Source: Nocardia paucivorans NBRC 100373 (GTDB lineage Bacteria > Actinomycetota > Actinomycetes > Mycobacteriales > Mycobacteriaceae). From it: DNA of 64,000 nucleotides. Within the stretch, counting starts at the first letter, position 1. Each line of letters begins with the position of its first letter. This document shows positions 33,838 to 43,047 of the stretch, one piece after another. The stretch spans positions 1 through 64,000 of the forward strand of contig NZ_BAGE01000039.1 of assembly GCF_000308675.1 (NCBI RefSeq), written 5' to 3'. The notes beneath the pieces are model-generated. The model made no database searches. It worked only from the letters and a program-made list of their open reading frames with translations, and was not told where the DNA came from. Position numbers and translations under genes: made by a program.

Positions 33838-34926
33838 CTACCCGACACCGAGTGCGCGGCCGAGCACCGGCCAGGCATTGTGCAAGTCCTGCTGCCAATA
33901 GGGCCAGGAATGCGTTCCTGTGGCCCGGAAGTCGAAAACGGCGGGGACGCCGAGCTCCGCGAATCGATCCCGCAACTGTCGTGTGCACAGGTGGGTGACG
34001 GTTTCCAGCGCCCCGCCCACGACGAGTCGATCGGCGAGTTCGAATGGGTCTTTCCGGGCCCCTGGGCCGTCCGGGGTGTCGTAGGGTCCCGGGCGTCCGG
34101 TGCCGGTCGCCACGTAGACGGTGGTGCCCCGAAGCCGGTCGGCATGAAGGTAGGGGTCGTTGGCGGACCAGGCGGGGTCGTCGGGTGGGCCCCACAGATT
34201 GCGCGGGTCGCCGTGATGACCGGCCACGATGGCCTGCACCAGGGCCATACCCGGCGCATCGCCGGTACGCACACAGCCGCTGAAGGATGCGATCCCCCGA
34301 TACCGATCGGGTGCGGCCGTCGCGAGCCGTAATACCGCCGCACCCGACATGGACAGACCGACGGCGGCATTGTCCCCGGTGCCGCGGAACGCGGAGTCGA
34401 TGATCGGCGGCAGTTCCTGGGTGAGGAAGGTGGTCCAGCGCTGTCGGCCCAGCACAGGGTCGTCGGCTCGCCAGTCGGCGTAGAAGGAACCCGCGCCGCC
34501 GACCGGCATCACCATGGTGACCTGAGTGTCGGCGAGGAAGTCGATCGCATCGGTTTCGGTGAACCAGTTCTTCCCGGCCCGCCATCCCTCGGACGCGGTG
34601 CCGCCGTCCACTCCATTGAGCAGATACAGCACGGGAGCCGGGGACGAATCGTCCGGGGCGGGAACGACCTGGACGGATATCGACCGCCGCATCGCCGCGG
34701 AATGCACCGATAATTCGAGTACTCGTCCCGGTCCCTGGGTCACCGCGAGAATTCGAGAACCGTCGGGGGCGGGACGCGCGGATCGTTGTGCGAGTACCGC
34801 GGGTGGTGCCCCGGAATCCGGCCGGGCGGCCGGGGCGGGATGGCCCGTGCTCAGCAGCGCCCCGATCAACACCGATACGATCACCGATATCGCGCGGCGT
34901 GTGCCCCGTTCGGTCGCCACGGCCAC
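33838..34926 (-). CDS. Antigen-85-type esterase/mycolyltransferase family protein
   Basis: A 362-residue secreted alpha/beta-hydrolase. The N-terminal 33 residues are a signal peptide (basic MAVATERGTRR, hydrophobic core, AxA site). VLYLLNGVDGG, the nucleophile elbow GLSMSGAAVL with Ser192, and a C-terminal HSWPYW with the catalytic His match the antigen 85/PS1 esterase family. True mycolyltransferases move mycolate onto trehalose or arabinogalactan in the envelope of mycolic-acid bacteria, and this protein is a family member, but its acceptor cannot be stated. It supports a mycolata host. Confidence 0.87.
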   Translation of the reverse strand: MAVATERGTRRAISVIVSVLIGALLSTGHPAPAARPDSGAPPAVLAQRSARPAPDGSRILAVTQGPGRVLELSVHSAAMRRSISVQVVPAPDDSSPAPVLYLLNGVDGGTASEGWRAGKNWFTETDAIDFLADTQVTMVMPVGGAGSFYADWRADDPVLGRQRWTTFLTQELPPIIDSAFRGTGDNAAVGLSMSGAAVLRLATAAPDRYRGIASFSGCVRTGDAPGMALVQAIVAGHHGDPRNLWGPPDDPAWSANDPYLHADRLRGTTVYVATGTGRPGPYDTPDGPGARKDPFELADRLVVGGALETVTHLCTRQLRDRFAELGVPAVFDFRATGTHSWPYWQQDLHNAWPVLGRALGVG

Positions 34927-35373
34927 CTCGTACCTCTCATTCGAACGGGATCGGTCCGGTCGAGGCGAGGGTAGGCGAGAACATTCGAGGGTGTGGCGTG
35001 GTCGGGATTTTTTGGTACGGATACCGGCCGGTCGCGTCGCCGCCTGGTATCGGTGACAACAACGTGGTTAGGACGGCCGCGGTGTCGGATCACATCGCGC
35101 GTCGACCACCCGGGTCGATCGACACGTGTCCGTTCATGGCGCGCCGGGCAACGGACGGTTCGTTCGACAATCCTGCCGTCGCCGATGAAAAACGAGTCGA
35201 CCCCGTTGTCGACCCGTCTTTCCTTCGATCGGCGCTGCTTCGAGGAATGCCGCATCCCGGCTACCCGGGGCGGTATCGGTGCCCGGTGGGACATCCCCGT
35301 CGAGCGCTTCACCGGGCTCCCACAATTCGGGGAGGTCGGAAAAGACCTACGGCCGCCGAGTCCGGCCGTCCGA
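34927..35373. other. 447-bp intergenic region, no gene recognised
   Basis: No open frame with family resemblance or a plausible ribosome site was found on either strand. The left end should contain the promoter of the esterase gene, transcribed leftward. The right end follows the P450 stop. GTCGAC is repeated several times. Confidence 0.45.
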
Positions 35374-36633
35374 TCAGGCCGATGTGTTCAACGGAGCGGA
35401 GGGCGGGAAGACGACGGGTAGGGCGGTCAGGGCCCGGTGGAACGGTCCCGGCCGCCAGACGGGCGTGTCGTCGGGTAGGTCCAGACGCATCTCGGGTAGT
35501 GCGTCGAGGAGCTGGTCGATGGCGCCCTGGGCCACGAGATAGGCCAGGGATTGCGCCGGACACGCGTGGGGGCCGATGCCCCAGGCCAGGTGGGACCGGT
35601 TGCCCGCGAGCTCGGAGGAGCGAATGGTGGGATCGTTGTTGCAGGCGGCCATGCTGATCACCACCGGCTGATGGGCGGGCAGCCAGACATTGTCGACGAG
35701 GATCGGTTGCCGCGGATAGGTGATCAGCAGATTTGCCAACGGGGGGTCGTTGAACAGAACCTCGTCGAGGGCGTCGCGGGAGGACAGGTTGCCGCCCAAC
35801 ACGCTGTCGCCGAACCGGTGATCGGTGAGGATGAGCAGCAGCGTGTTGACGATCAAGTTCAGCTCGAACTCGATTCCCGTGCCGTAGACCTGGGAGACGT
35901 GGTGCGACACCTCCACATCGTCGAGCTCGGACGGATGTCGCAGCAGTACGGAGGTTATATCGTTTCCGGGTGCCTCGTGTTTGAGCGCCACCAGTTTCGC
36001 CAGTGCCTCGTTGAGTAGGCGGTTGCCCTCCTCGGCGTCGACACCCTCGAGCAGCGCGGCCGTGCCGGCGGCGACCTGCCGGCCGATTTCCGGTGGACAG
36101 CCGAGCATGACATTGACGGTCTCGAAGGTCAGCGGAAAGACGTACTGACCGATCAGTTCTGCGCGACCTTCCTGACAGAAGCTGTTGATCAGCGGAGTGG
36201 CGATGCGTTCCACCACATCGTGCATGGCGTAGAGATCCACCGCGTCGATACTCGCGGTGATGGCCTTCCGGTAGCGGACGAAGTCCGCCCCGGCGTTTCG
36301 GCTCGCCATGGGGCGCCATTCCAGCAGCGGAAGGATGGGGCAGTCGGCGGGAATGTCCTTCTGCCATATCCGGGGATCTGCGGGGAAATGTTCGGGATCG
36401 TTGAGGATCCGCACAGCGGTGCTGTACCCGATCACCAGGGTGGCGGGTACATCGGGAGCCAGTTCCACCGGCGCCAGGGAGCCGAAGCGACTTCGCATCT
36501 CGCGGTAGAAGCGGTGTGGGTCGGCGGCGAACTCCGGCGTGTACAGCGGTACTCGCGGACCGTCGGAATCGATGGGGGAACCATGGACGACCGGGCACGC
36601 GTGATCCTGCGCCCAGGTTGGGGGCGTACTCAA
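35374..36633 (-). CDS. CYP157-like cytochrome P450 without the ExxR arginine
   Basis: A 419-residue P450. The heme thiolate Cys358 is present in WGIGPHACPAQ. The K-helix reads EVLF at 291-294, so the near-universal ExxR arginine is phenylalanine; the I-helix (GTGIEFELN) also lacks the usual acid-alcohol pair. CYP157 enzymes of Streptomyces are known to lack this arginine and their genes are often linked to conservons; the N-terminal run TPEFAADPHRFYREMR resembles that family. Here the conservon lies 31 kb away. The TTG start has GGAG upstream. An APH-fold gene precedes it on the same strand. Confidence 0.82.
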   Translation of the reverse strand: MSTPPTWAQDHACPVVHGSPIDSDGPRVPLYTPEFAADPHRFYREMRSRFGSLAPVELAPDVPATLVIGYSTAVRILNDPEHFPADPRIWQKDIPADCPILPLLEWRPMASRNAGADFVRYRKAITASIDAVDLYAMHDVVERIATPLINSFCQEGRAELIGQYVFPLTFETVNVMLGCPPEIGRQVAAGTAALLEGVDAEEGNRLLNEALAKLVALKHEAPGNDITSVLLRHPSELDDVEVSHHVSQVYGTGIEFELNLIVNTLLLILTDHRFGDSVLGGNLSSRDALDEVLFNDPPLANLLITYPRQPILVDNVWLPAHQPVVISMAACNNDPTIRSSELAGNRSHLAWGIGPHACPAQSLAYLVAQGAIDQLLDALPEMRLDLPDDTPVWRPGPFHRALTALPVVFPPSAPLNTSA

Positions 36634-36836
36634 AAGAGGACTCCAAAAATGTTGTGTGGCAGTAGTTTTCGGACTTGCCGCCCCACGCCGGGTCACTACT
36701 CCGGAGAGCGCCTCGCCCCGGCCCGGCGGGGACCGATCGATGGTATAGCGATCTACCCCGAACGGAGAACCAGAGCGAAAACCAGCTCTGCCGAATCTTT
36801 TTCGGGTACGCCCGTCACCGTGTGGAATATACGGGT

Positions 36837-38009
36837 TCAGACCTCGAGCGCCCCCAGTGAATCGTTGTCGTCGATGGCGGTGGTAATGCGACGCAACAAG
36901 GTCAAACAGGTCTCCTCGGATTGCATCTTGGGTTGATAGGAGGCCCGACCGATGGTGAACGCCCAGGCCGCGTAGGCGAACATGGACTGCTGACGATAGG
37001 CGAGCCAGGCCTCGTCGAACGACGGCGCCTGTCCTGAAACACGTTTCAACTCGTCCAGGTAGGCCGTCAGCAGATCACGGTCCCACGCCCGGCGGTCTTC
37101 TGGTTCGCAACCGGAATTGACGGTGTAGGCGAAATCGTGCGCCCAACCACCGCGCATCACCACCTGCCAGTCGACGAATCCCATCCGTCCGTCGGCGGTC
37201 ACATAGGTCTGCCCGATATGCGGGTCGCCGTGCAGCAGGGTCTGCGGTAGACCGTTGGTCGCGAGATCGACGGCCCGGGCGACGCCCGCCCACAATCGGT
37301 CGCTGCGGCCGTGTAGGGATTCGGGGATGACCTCTTGGGCGCGCCGCAGACCCACCTCGCAGCGTTTCTTCATATCGATCGCGGCGAGATACGCCTCGAG
37401 CGCCTCGTTCGTGGTTTTGAGGACCTTGATGGACGGGTGCTCCCAGAACGTGCCGTGGAGCCGGGCGAGATTGCGCACCAGATCTTCCATCTGGTCGCGG
37501 GCGATCGGCGCGTTCGGTTCGACGAATTCGGCGCCGCGGGTCTCGGCGATATCCTCCATCAGGGCTATCGATCGCCACGATGCGGGGTCGGCCGCCCCCC
37601 AGTAGCCGATCGGCGCCTCCATCTCGACCTCGGGTCGGAAGTCCCGGAAGAAGCGGGTCTCACCGTCGATCATCTTCCCACCGCCGAGCAGGATGCGCTG
37701 GGAGAAGGCCGTCGTGGTCTTCGCGAACAGCGCCGTCGGCAGCCCCGCCTCGACACCTGCCTCGTTGTACTCGACCCGAATCGCCACCCGGGTGGAGGTG
37801 CCGCGGCTGCCGTTGGTGGTGGAGAACGAGAGCACCTCGGCGTCCGGGACATCACGGCACAGGACGGCGGTCAACCACTCGGGGGTGAGCGACTCACCCG
37901 AGACCGGGACATCGTCGATGGTGCGGGCCTTGGGACGGGTGATCGATTCGCGGAGCATATGGCCCCCGACCGTGACAGAGCGTCCCATCAGCCAGAGTTT
38001 GTGGTTCAT
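36837..38009 (-). CDS. Aminoglycoside-phosphotransferase-fold (CHK/EcKinase-like) protein
   Basis: A 390-residue protein with the two-lobed kinase fold of the APH/choline-kinase group. In the C-lobe the catalytic motif reads HGDPHIGQT; the asparagine of HGDxxxxN is glutamine. The second metal motif is GFVDWQVVMRGGWAHDFAY. The N-terminal lobe contains TSTRVAIRVEYN and LFAKTT with the expected lysine. Such proteins in actinobacteria often phosphorylate small hydroxylated compounds. ATG 38009 follows AGGAAG. The gene is upstream of and co-directional with the P450, 200 bp away. Confidence 0.8.
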   Translation of the reverse strand: MNHKLWLMGRSVTVGGHMLRESITRPKARTIDDVPVSGESLTPEWLTAVLCRDVPDAEVLSFSTTNGSRGTSTRVAIRVEYNEAGVEAGLPTALFAKTTTAFSQRILLGGGKMIDGETRFFRDFRPEVEMEAPIGYWGAADPASWRSIALMEDIAETRGAEFVEPNAPIARDQMEDLVRNLARLHGTFWEHPSIKVLKTTNEALEAYLAAIDMKKRCEVGLRRAQEVIPESLHGRSDRLWAGVARAVDLATNGLPQTLLHGDPHIGQTYVTADGRMGFVDWQVVMRGGWAHDFAYTVNSGCEPEDRRAWDRDLLTAYLDELKRVSGQAPSFDEAWLAYRQQSMFAYAAWAFTIGRASYQPKMQSEETCLTLLRRITTAIDDNDSLGALEV

Positions 38010-38329
38010 CTTCCTGCCTCGATTCCGGATACGGCGAAACTGCCTAGGGTTGGCCGACCCTGGAATTTCGGCCATGCAGGCCATATCGGCACCGAATCGT
38101 ACAGCCATCCAATGTATTTCGCGAGAAAACGGCGATTGTGGACGTTTGACGCCGGTGGAGAGGCCGGGCGCGTCGTTCCGGCGGTGAGATCGGATCCATC
38201 GGCGATATCGCCGCCTTCGGCGCATCCGGGTTGTCGACGCGGCCGTCCGGTCTACGCCGCGAGCCCGCAGGCCGGGAACAGGGACGCGACGGATGTTCGA
38301 ATCCCGGTGGGCGAAGCGTGCGGCGCAGT

Positions 38330-38656
38330 GTCGCCACCGATGTGCTGGGCATCGGCCGCGACGAATTGTCTCCGGAAGCTCTCGAGTCCATCACGACGGC
38401 GCATCCTCGACCGCATTTCGAACAGCACATTCTCCGGGCTTTCGCGGACGGTATGCGGCATCGCCCGGACACCACCTTCGCCACAGTGAACGCCGATGTG
38501 TCGGCGCGTTTCGACGACTCCTTCGTCCGCTTCGACTTCGTCGACCTCATCCTGGGCAGCGATCGGTCCGAATGGCCTCGGTACCCGTTGGGCCATTCAT
38601 CGATTCCTACGCATATGTTCGCAAGGATCGCGCCGACGGCCGTGTTCATTCGGTGA
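38330..38656 (+). pseudogene. Remnant of an HD-domain hydrolase, C-terminal part only
   Basis: From about 38330 the frame reads VATDVLGIGRDELSPEA, HPRPHFEQHILRAFADGM, TTFATVNADV and FDFVDLIL, the characteristic C-terminal third of actinobacterial cyanamide-hydratase-like HD proteins. The HD domain itself (metal ligands H...HD...D) is absent from every frame upstream, and after the match the frame runs on for 26 residues past the expected end. It is a 5'-deleted, decaying gene in a 780-bp gap. Confidence 0.72.
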
Positions 38657-38790
38657 GCGTCCCGACCTCATGCCGATAGCGCATCCCCGAAGACCGGCGG
38701 AAGCCGGGTACCCCTTTTCGTGGGATTGGAACGCGATCGTTCGGGTATGCGCGCCGGAGACGACCCATCGGAGGCGGACAGGAGGACGAT

Positions 38791-40581
38791 ATGGCTGATC
38801 AGGTCGCCGACTATGTCCTGCGACGACTGCGTGAGTGGGGGGTGCGGCACGTCTTCGGTTATCCGGGTGACGGCATCAACGGGTTGATCGCGGCCTTCGG
38901 GCGCGCCGACAACGACCCGGCCTTCGTCCAGGCACGCCACGAGGAAATGGCCGCCTTCGAGGCGGTTGGCTATGCCAAGTTCAGCGGGGAGGTCGGCGTC
39001 TGCGTCGCCACTTCCGGTCCTGGTGCGATCCACCTGCTCAACGGGCTCTACGATGCGAAACTCGACCATGTTCCCGTGGTGGCGATCGTCGGACAGACCG
39101 CCCGCAGCGCAATGGGCGGCAACTATATGCAAGAAGTCGATCTGCAAAGCCTGTTCAAGGACGTCGCCTCGGACTACGTGGTCGAGGTGAACGTCGCCGA
39201 CCAGTTGCCCAATGTGCTGGATCGCGCCTTCCGTATCGCGCGGGCCCGCCGCGCCCCCACGGCGCTGATCATCCCCTCCGATCTGCAGGAGGAGCGCTAC
39301 CAGCCGCCCGAGCACGCGTTCAAACAGGTTCCCTCCAGCCCTCCGGACGAACTCCGGTCCACGAGCACCGCCGATCACGCCGATATCGAACGGGCCGCAG
39401 ATGTCCTCAACAGCGGCTCCCGGGTGGCGGTCCTGATCGGTCAGGGCGCCCGCGGCGCCGCCGAGCAGGTCATGGAGGTCGCCGAGATCACCGGCGCCGG
39501 AGTGGCCAAGGCGCTCCTGGGCAAGGATGTGCTGCCCGACGATCTGCCGTATGTGACCGGATCGATCGGGCTGCTGGGCACGCGCCCCAGCTATGAACTG
39601 ATGCGCGACTGTGACACGTTGCTGATCATCGGATCGAACTTCCCGTATTCACAGTTCCTTCCGGAATTCGGTCAGGCGCGCGCGGTGCAGATCGATATCG
39701 ACGGCGCGCTGATCGGCATGCGCTATCCGACCGAGGTCAATCTGGTCGGTGATGCAAGGGAAACGCTCACCGAACTGCTCCCCCTGCTGTACCGCAAATC
39801 CGATCGCAGCTGGCGCGAGACCATCGAGGCCGAGGTGGCCCGTTGGTGGGACACCGTCGAACGCCAGTCGTTGTTGAATGCCAGGCCGGTCAACCCGATG
39901 CGGGTGGTATGGGAGCTGTCACGGCTGATCCCGACCGATGCCATCGTGACCGCGGACTCGGGCTCGTCCACCAACTGGTATGCCCGCTGTCTGCGTTTCC
40001 GCGGTGGAATGCGCGGTTCGCTGTCGGGCACATTGGCCACCATGGGGTGCGGTGTGCCCTATGCGATCGGCGCGAAATTCGCACACCCCGACCGACCGGT
40101 GGTCGCCCTCGTCGGCGACGGAGCCATGCAGATGAACGGCGCGGCCGAGTTGCTGACCATCAACCGATACCGCGAACAGTGGTCGGACCCGCGGTTGGTG
40201 GTATGTGTGTTCCACAACAACGATCTCAACCAGGTCACCTGGGAGCTGCGTTCGATGGGCGGCGCACCGAAGTTCGAACAGTCGCAGGCCCTCCCGGAGG
40301 TTTCCTACGCCGACCTCGCTCGCACCTGCGGGCTGGACGCGATAGCGATCGAGGATCCGAACGAACTTGCACCCGCATGGCGGCGAGCGCTGGCGGCCGA
40401 GCGGCCGACGGTCCTCGATGTGCGCTGTGATCCCGAGATGCCGCCCATTCCACCGCACGCCACCTGGGAGCAGATGAAATCCACTGCAGAGGCGGTACTG
40501 CGCGGCGACCCCGAAGGTTGGCATCTGCTGACGCAGGGCGCGAAGGCCAAGGCTCAGGAGGTCATCTCCGGCCGCCGATGA
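38791..40581 (+). CDS. Thiamine-diphosphate enzyme, pyruvate oxidase/acetolactate synthase type
   Basis: A 596-residue protein with the three TPP-enzyme domains. The N-terminal PYR domain has GYPGDGINGL and the cofactor-activating Glu in RHEEMAA; the middle domain has LIGQGARGA; the C-terminal PP domain has the GDGAMQMNGAAELLTINRY motif binding TPP/Mg. The best fit is pyruvate dehydrogenase (quinone)/PoxB or an acetolactate-synthase-like protein; substrate is not certain. AGGAGG lies before ATG 38791. It is followed, 250 bp on, by a small NAD(P)-binding protein on the same strand. Confidence 0.85.
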   Translation: MADQVADYVLRRLREWGVRHVFGYPGDGINGLIAAFGRADNDPAFVQARHEEMAAFEAVGYAKFSGEVGVCVATSGPGAIHLLNGLYDAKLDHVPVVAIVGQTARSAMGGNYMQEVDLQSLFKDVASDYVVEVNVADQLPNVLDRAFRIARARRAPTALIIPSDLQEERYQPPEHAFKQVPSSPPDELRSTSTADHADIERAADVLNSGSRVAVLIGQGARGAAEQVMEVAEITGAGVAKALLGKDVLPDDLPYVTGSIGLLGTRPSYELMRDCDTLLIIGSNFPYSQFLPEFGQARAVQIDIDGALIGMRYPTEVNLVGDARETLTELLPLLYRKSDRSWRETIEAEVARWWDTVERQSLLNARPVNPMRVVWELSRLIPTDAIVTADSGSSTNWYARCLRFRGGMRGSLSGTLATMGCGVPYAIGAKFAHPDRPVVALVGDGAMQMNGAAELLTINRYREQWSDPRLVVCVFHNNDLNQVTWELRSMGGAPKFEQSQALPEVSYADLARTCGLDAIAIEDPNELAPAWRRALAAERPTVLDVRCDPEMPPIPPHATWEQMKSTAEAVLRGDPEGWHLLTQGAKAKAQEVISGRR

Positions 40582-40832
40582 GTCGTGGTGGCCGGAGGTC
40601 GGATCCGGGTATCGGCGGTGACCCTCGCGTGGCCCGCACCCACCGCCGGCCCGGACCGACGCACCGAAGCCGAGTGGGAATCGGCGTAGTACTCGACGGT
40701 ACGGGTACACCCCGGCACGGCCCCGTGGGGCCCGGCTGTATCACTCTTCGGCACGCAGGATGCGTGGACATCGGGTGCAACCGACCTCTAGGGACTTCGG
40801 CGGCCCGGACGGCGCGCCGGAAAGGGGAGATC

Positions 40833-41573
40833 ATGAAGCTCGCTGTCATCGGTGGTACCGGGCGGATCGGCTCGCGGGTGGTTCGAAAGCTGACCGAGGC
40901 CGGACACGAGGCCGTCGCCGCGGCACCGTCAACCGGCGTCGACCTGATCACGGGGGAGGGCCTGGACCGGGCGTTACAGAGTGTCGACGTGGTGACCAAT
41001 GTGGCCAACTCGCCGACCTTCGACGAGGCCTCTCTGGATTTCTTCCGCATCTCCACGAACAACCTGCTCACCGCCGGGGAACGTGCCGGTGTCCGGCATC
41101 AGGTCGTGCTCTCCATCGTGGGAGTGGACCGGGTGCCGCAGTTGGACTACTACCGGGCCAAGGCCTTGCAGGAGGAGCTGCTCCGGCAGGGCCCCACGCC
41201 GTACTCCATCGTGCGGGCGACCCAGTTCTTCGAATTCATGGACGCGATCATGTCCTGGAACACCGACGGCGATACCGTCCATCTGCCCACCACCCGTATC
41301 CAGCCGATCGCCGCCGATGACGTTGTCGACGCGGTTGTGGAGGTCTCCACCGGAGCCCCGTTGTACGGCGTCCGCGATATCGCGGGTCCGGATATCTTCT
41401 CCCTCGATGAACTCGGCAGGATCACCCTCGCGGCCCGCAACGACGACCGAACCGTCGTCACCGATGCCACAGCCGGTATGTTCGCGGCCGTCACCGATGA
41501 TGCGCTCCTGGCGGGACCGGACGCACACGTGACCTCCACGCACTATCGGAGCTGGCTCCGGGCAACCTCGTGA
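40833..41573 (+). CDS. NAD(P)H-binding (NmrA/SDR-a-type) oxidoreductase
   Basis: A 246-residue atypical short-chain dehydrogenase. LAVIGGTGRIGSRVVRKL is the dinucleotide-binding loop; VVTNVANSPTFDEAS, the VVLSIVGVD strand and YYRAKALQEELLRQG take the place of the Ser-Tyr-Lys region. Members act as NADPH sensors or reduce quinones. No substrate is indicated. GGGGAGA precedes ATG 40833. It may share the promoter of the TPP enzyme gene but the 250-bp gap makes this uncertain. Confidence 0.8.
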   Translation: MKLAVIGGTGRIGSRVVRKLTEAGHEAVAAAPSTGVDLITGEGLDRALQSVDVVTNVANSPTFDEASLDFFRISTNNLLTAGERAGVRHQVVLSIVGVDRVPQLDYYRAKALQEELLRQGPTPYSIVRATQFFEFMDAIMSWNTDGDTVHLPTTRIQPIAADDVVDAVVEVSTGAPLYGVRDIAGPDIFSLDELGRITLAARNDDRTVVTDATAGMFAAVTDDALLAGPDAHVTSTHYRSWLRATS

Positions 41574-41633
41574 ATCGGGATCACCACCGGTCGACCGGCC
41601 GCGTGTGATGGCACCACTACCGCGGCCGGCCAC

Positions 41634-42863
41634 TCATACCGGCTGTCGGGACGGTACGGGTGTTCTCCGCAGCGCATACGGTTCGATCGTGCCGCGCATC
41701 AGGGCGCGCGCATCTATCGTGTCGGCTTCGTACGGTATGCGCCCGAGGCGGTCGACCATACGGGAGACCGGATCATCGACGGCCTCGACCAGGCCGAACA
41801 GGAACGACCATTCGTGTTCGTCGCTGCCGTAGTGGACCACGGTGTCGAATTGTTCGTGGAAACGCCGCCAGGAGCGTTTCAAGGTCTCGTTGCGCCACAT
41901 GGTCGCACAGCCGGCCTGAGCGCCGAGTACGCCTCCGGGAGCGAGTAGGGCACGGCATCGCCGCAGGAAATCCGCCCCATAGAGCCGGTTGTGCTGGGCT
42001 TGCCCTGTCCGTTCGTCGGGCAGATCGATCATGATGATGTCGTAGCGCACGCCCTCCGCCTCGGCCTCGGCCAGGAAGTCCCAGCCGTCGACATAGTGCA
42101 TGCGGATCGCGCCGGAACCCTCTACCGCGGCCGCCAGTTCGGCGGGGGTGTAGCCGTAGGGTAGGTATTCGGCGCACAACCGCACCGCGGTTCGGTCGAT
42201 ATCGACGTGGTCCACCCGGGTGGCGCCGGCCGTCACCGACATCTGCGCGGCCACTCCCTCGCCCGACCCGATGAGGAGCACATTGTCCAGTTTCTCGGCC
42301 AGCACGAAGGCGGGGACCATCATTGCCTCGTGATAGGTCAGCTGGGAGAACTCGGTGGACTGTCGGTCGTTGTCGGAGAACAGGCCGAGGCCCTGCTCGG
42401 TCCGCGCGATGAGTAGATGTTGGAAGCCGGTGTGGGTGTCGACCAACACCTCCGACAGATTCCAGGTTCGGGTCAGACCCGGGCCGACCGGCTCCTCGAC
42501 CCGTTGACCCGCTCGACCCCTACGCACCGTGGACATGCGAATCTCCTCGGGGGACAACGCGTCCCGCAGTAGTTCCACGGCCTTTTCGGCCTTGGAGCCG
42601 ATACTGCCGCAGGTGAATACGTCGACGAAGATATCGCCGGATTCGGGATAGGTGTGGATCGAGGCATGCGATTCCGACAGCAGCGCCAGGACGGTCACGC
42701 CCTGCGGTTCGAACTGTTTGTGCACCATATCGCAGATGGTGATATCGGCACCCACCAGCGATTCTCGCAACGCTGTTTCGAGTCGTTTCAGATCGTTGCA
42801 CAGATCCGCGTCGACACCACTGAACTCGGCCAGCACGTGCCGGCCGGTGAATTCCGCCGTCAT
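41634..42863 (-). CDS. speD-speE: S-adenosylmethionine decarboxylase-spermidine synthase fusion
   Basis: A 409-residue two-domain enzyme. Residues 1-115 are a prokaryotic AdoMet decarboxylase (SpeD): SESHASIHTYPE with the self-cleavage site before Ser65, which becomes the pyruvoyl group, and the catalytic Cys85 in VFTCGS. Residues 125-400 are a spermidine synthase-type aminopropyltransferase (SpeE): LTYHEAMMVPA, LLIGSGEGVAAQ and IMIDLPDE. One chain would thus make the aminopropyl donor and transfer it to a diamine. ATG 42863. A class III aminotransferase lies upstream on the same strand, consistent with polyamine metabolism. Confidence 0.88.
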   Translation of the reverse strand: MTAEFTGRHVLAEFSGVDADLCNDLKRLETALRESLVGADITICDMVHKQFEPQGVTVLALLSESHASIHTYPESGDIFVDVFTCGSIGSKAEKAVELLRDALSPEEIRMSTVRRGRAGQRVEEPVGPGLTRTWNLSEVLVDTHTGFQHLLIARTEQGLGLFSDNDRQSTEFSQLTYHEAMMVPAFVLAEKLDNVLLIGSGEGVAAQMSVTAGATRVDHVDIDRTAVRLCAEYLPYGYTPAELAAAVEGSGAIRMHYVDGWDFLAEAEAEGVRYDIIMIDLPDERTGQAQHNRLYGADFLRRCRALLAPGGVLGAQAGCATMWRNETLKRSWRRFHEQFDTVVHYGSDEHEWSFLFGLVEAVDDPVSRMVDRLGRIPYEADTIDARALMRGTIEPYALRRTPVPSRQPV

Positions 42864-43047
42864 GGCACCAACTCACTCTCCCTCGACGCCCGAGACATGC
42901 ATGGTCAGGGGCGGTAAATCATTGCAGTACACGGATGGCGACCCGCGGCACAGGCGCCGGTATCGGAAACCGGGATGCACGTATCGGGCGCAGCTCGGCC
43001 GACAGCGAAACGCGTGTGCGGTGAACGATTCGGCCGGAAATCCGGCC

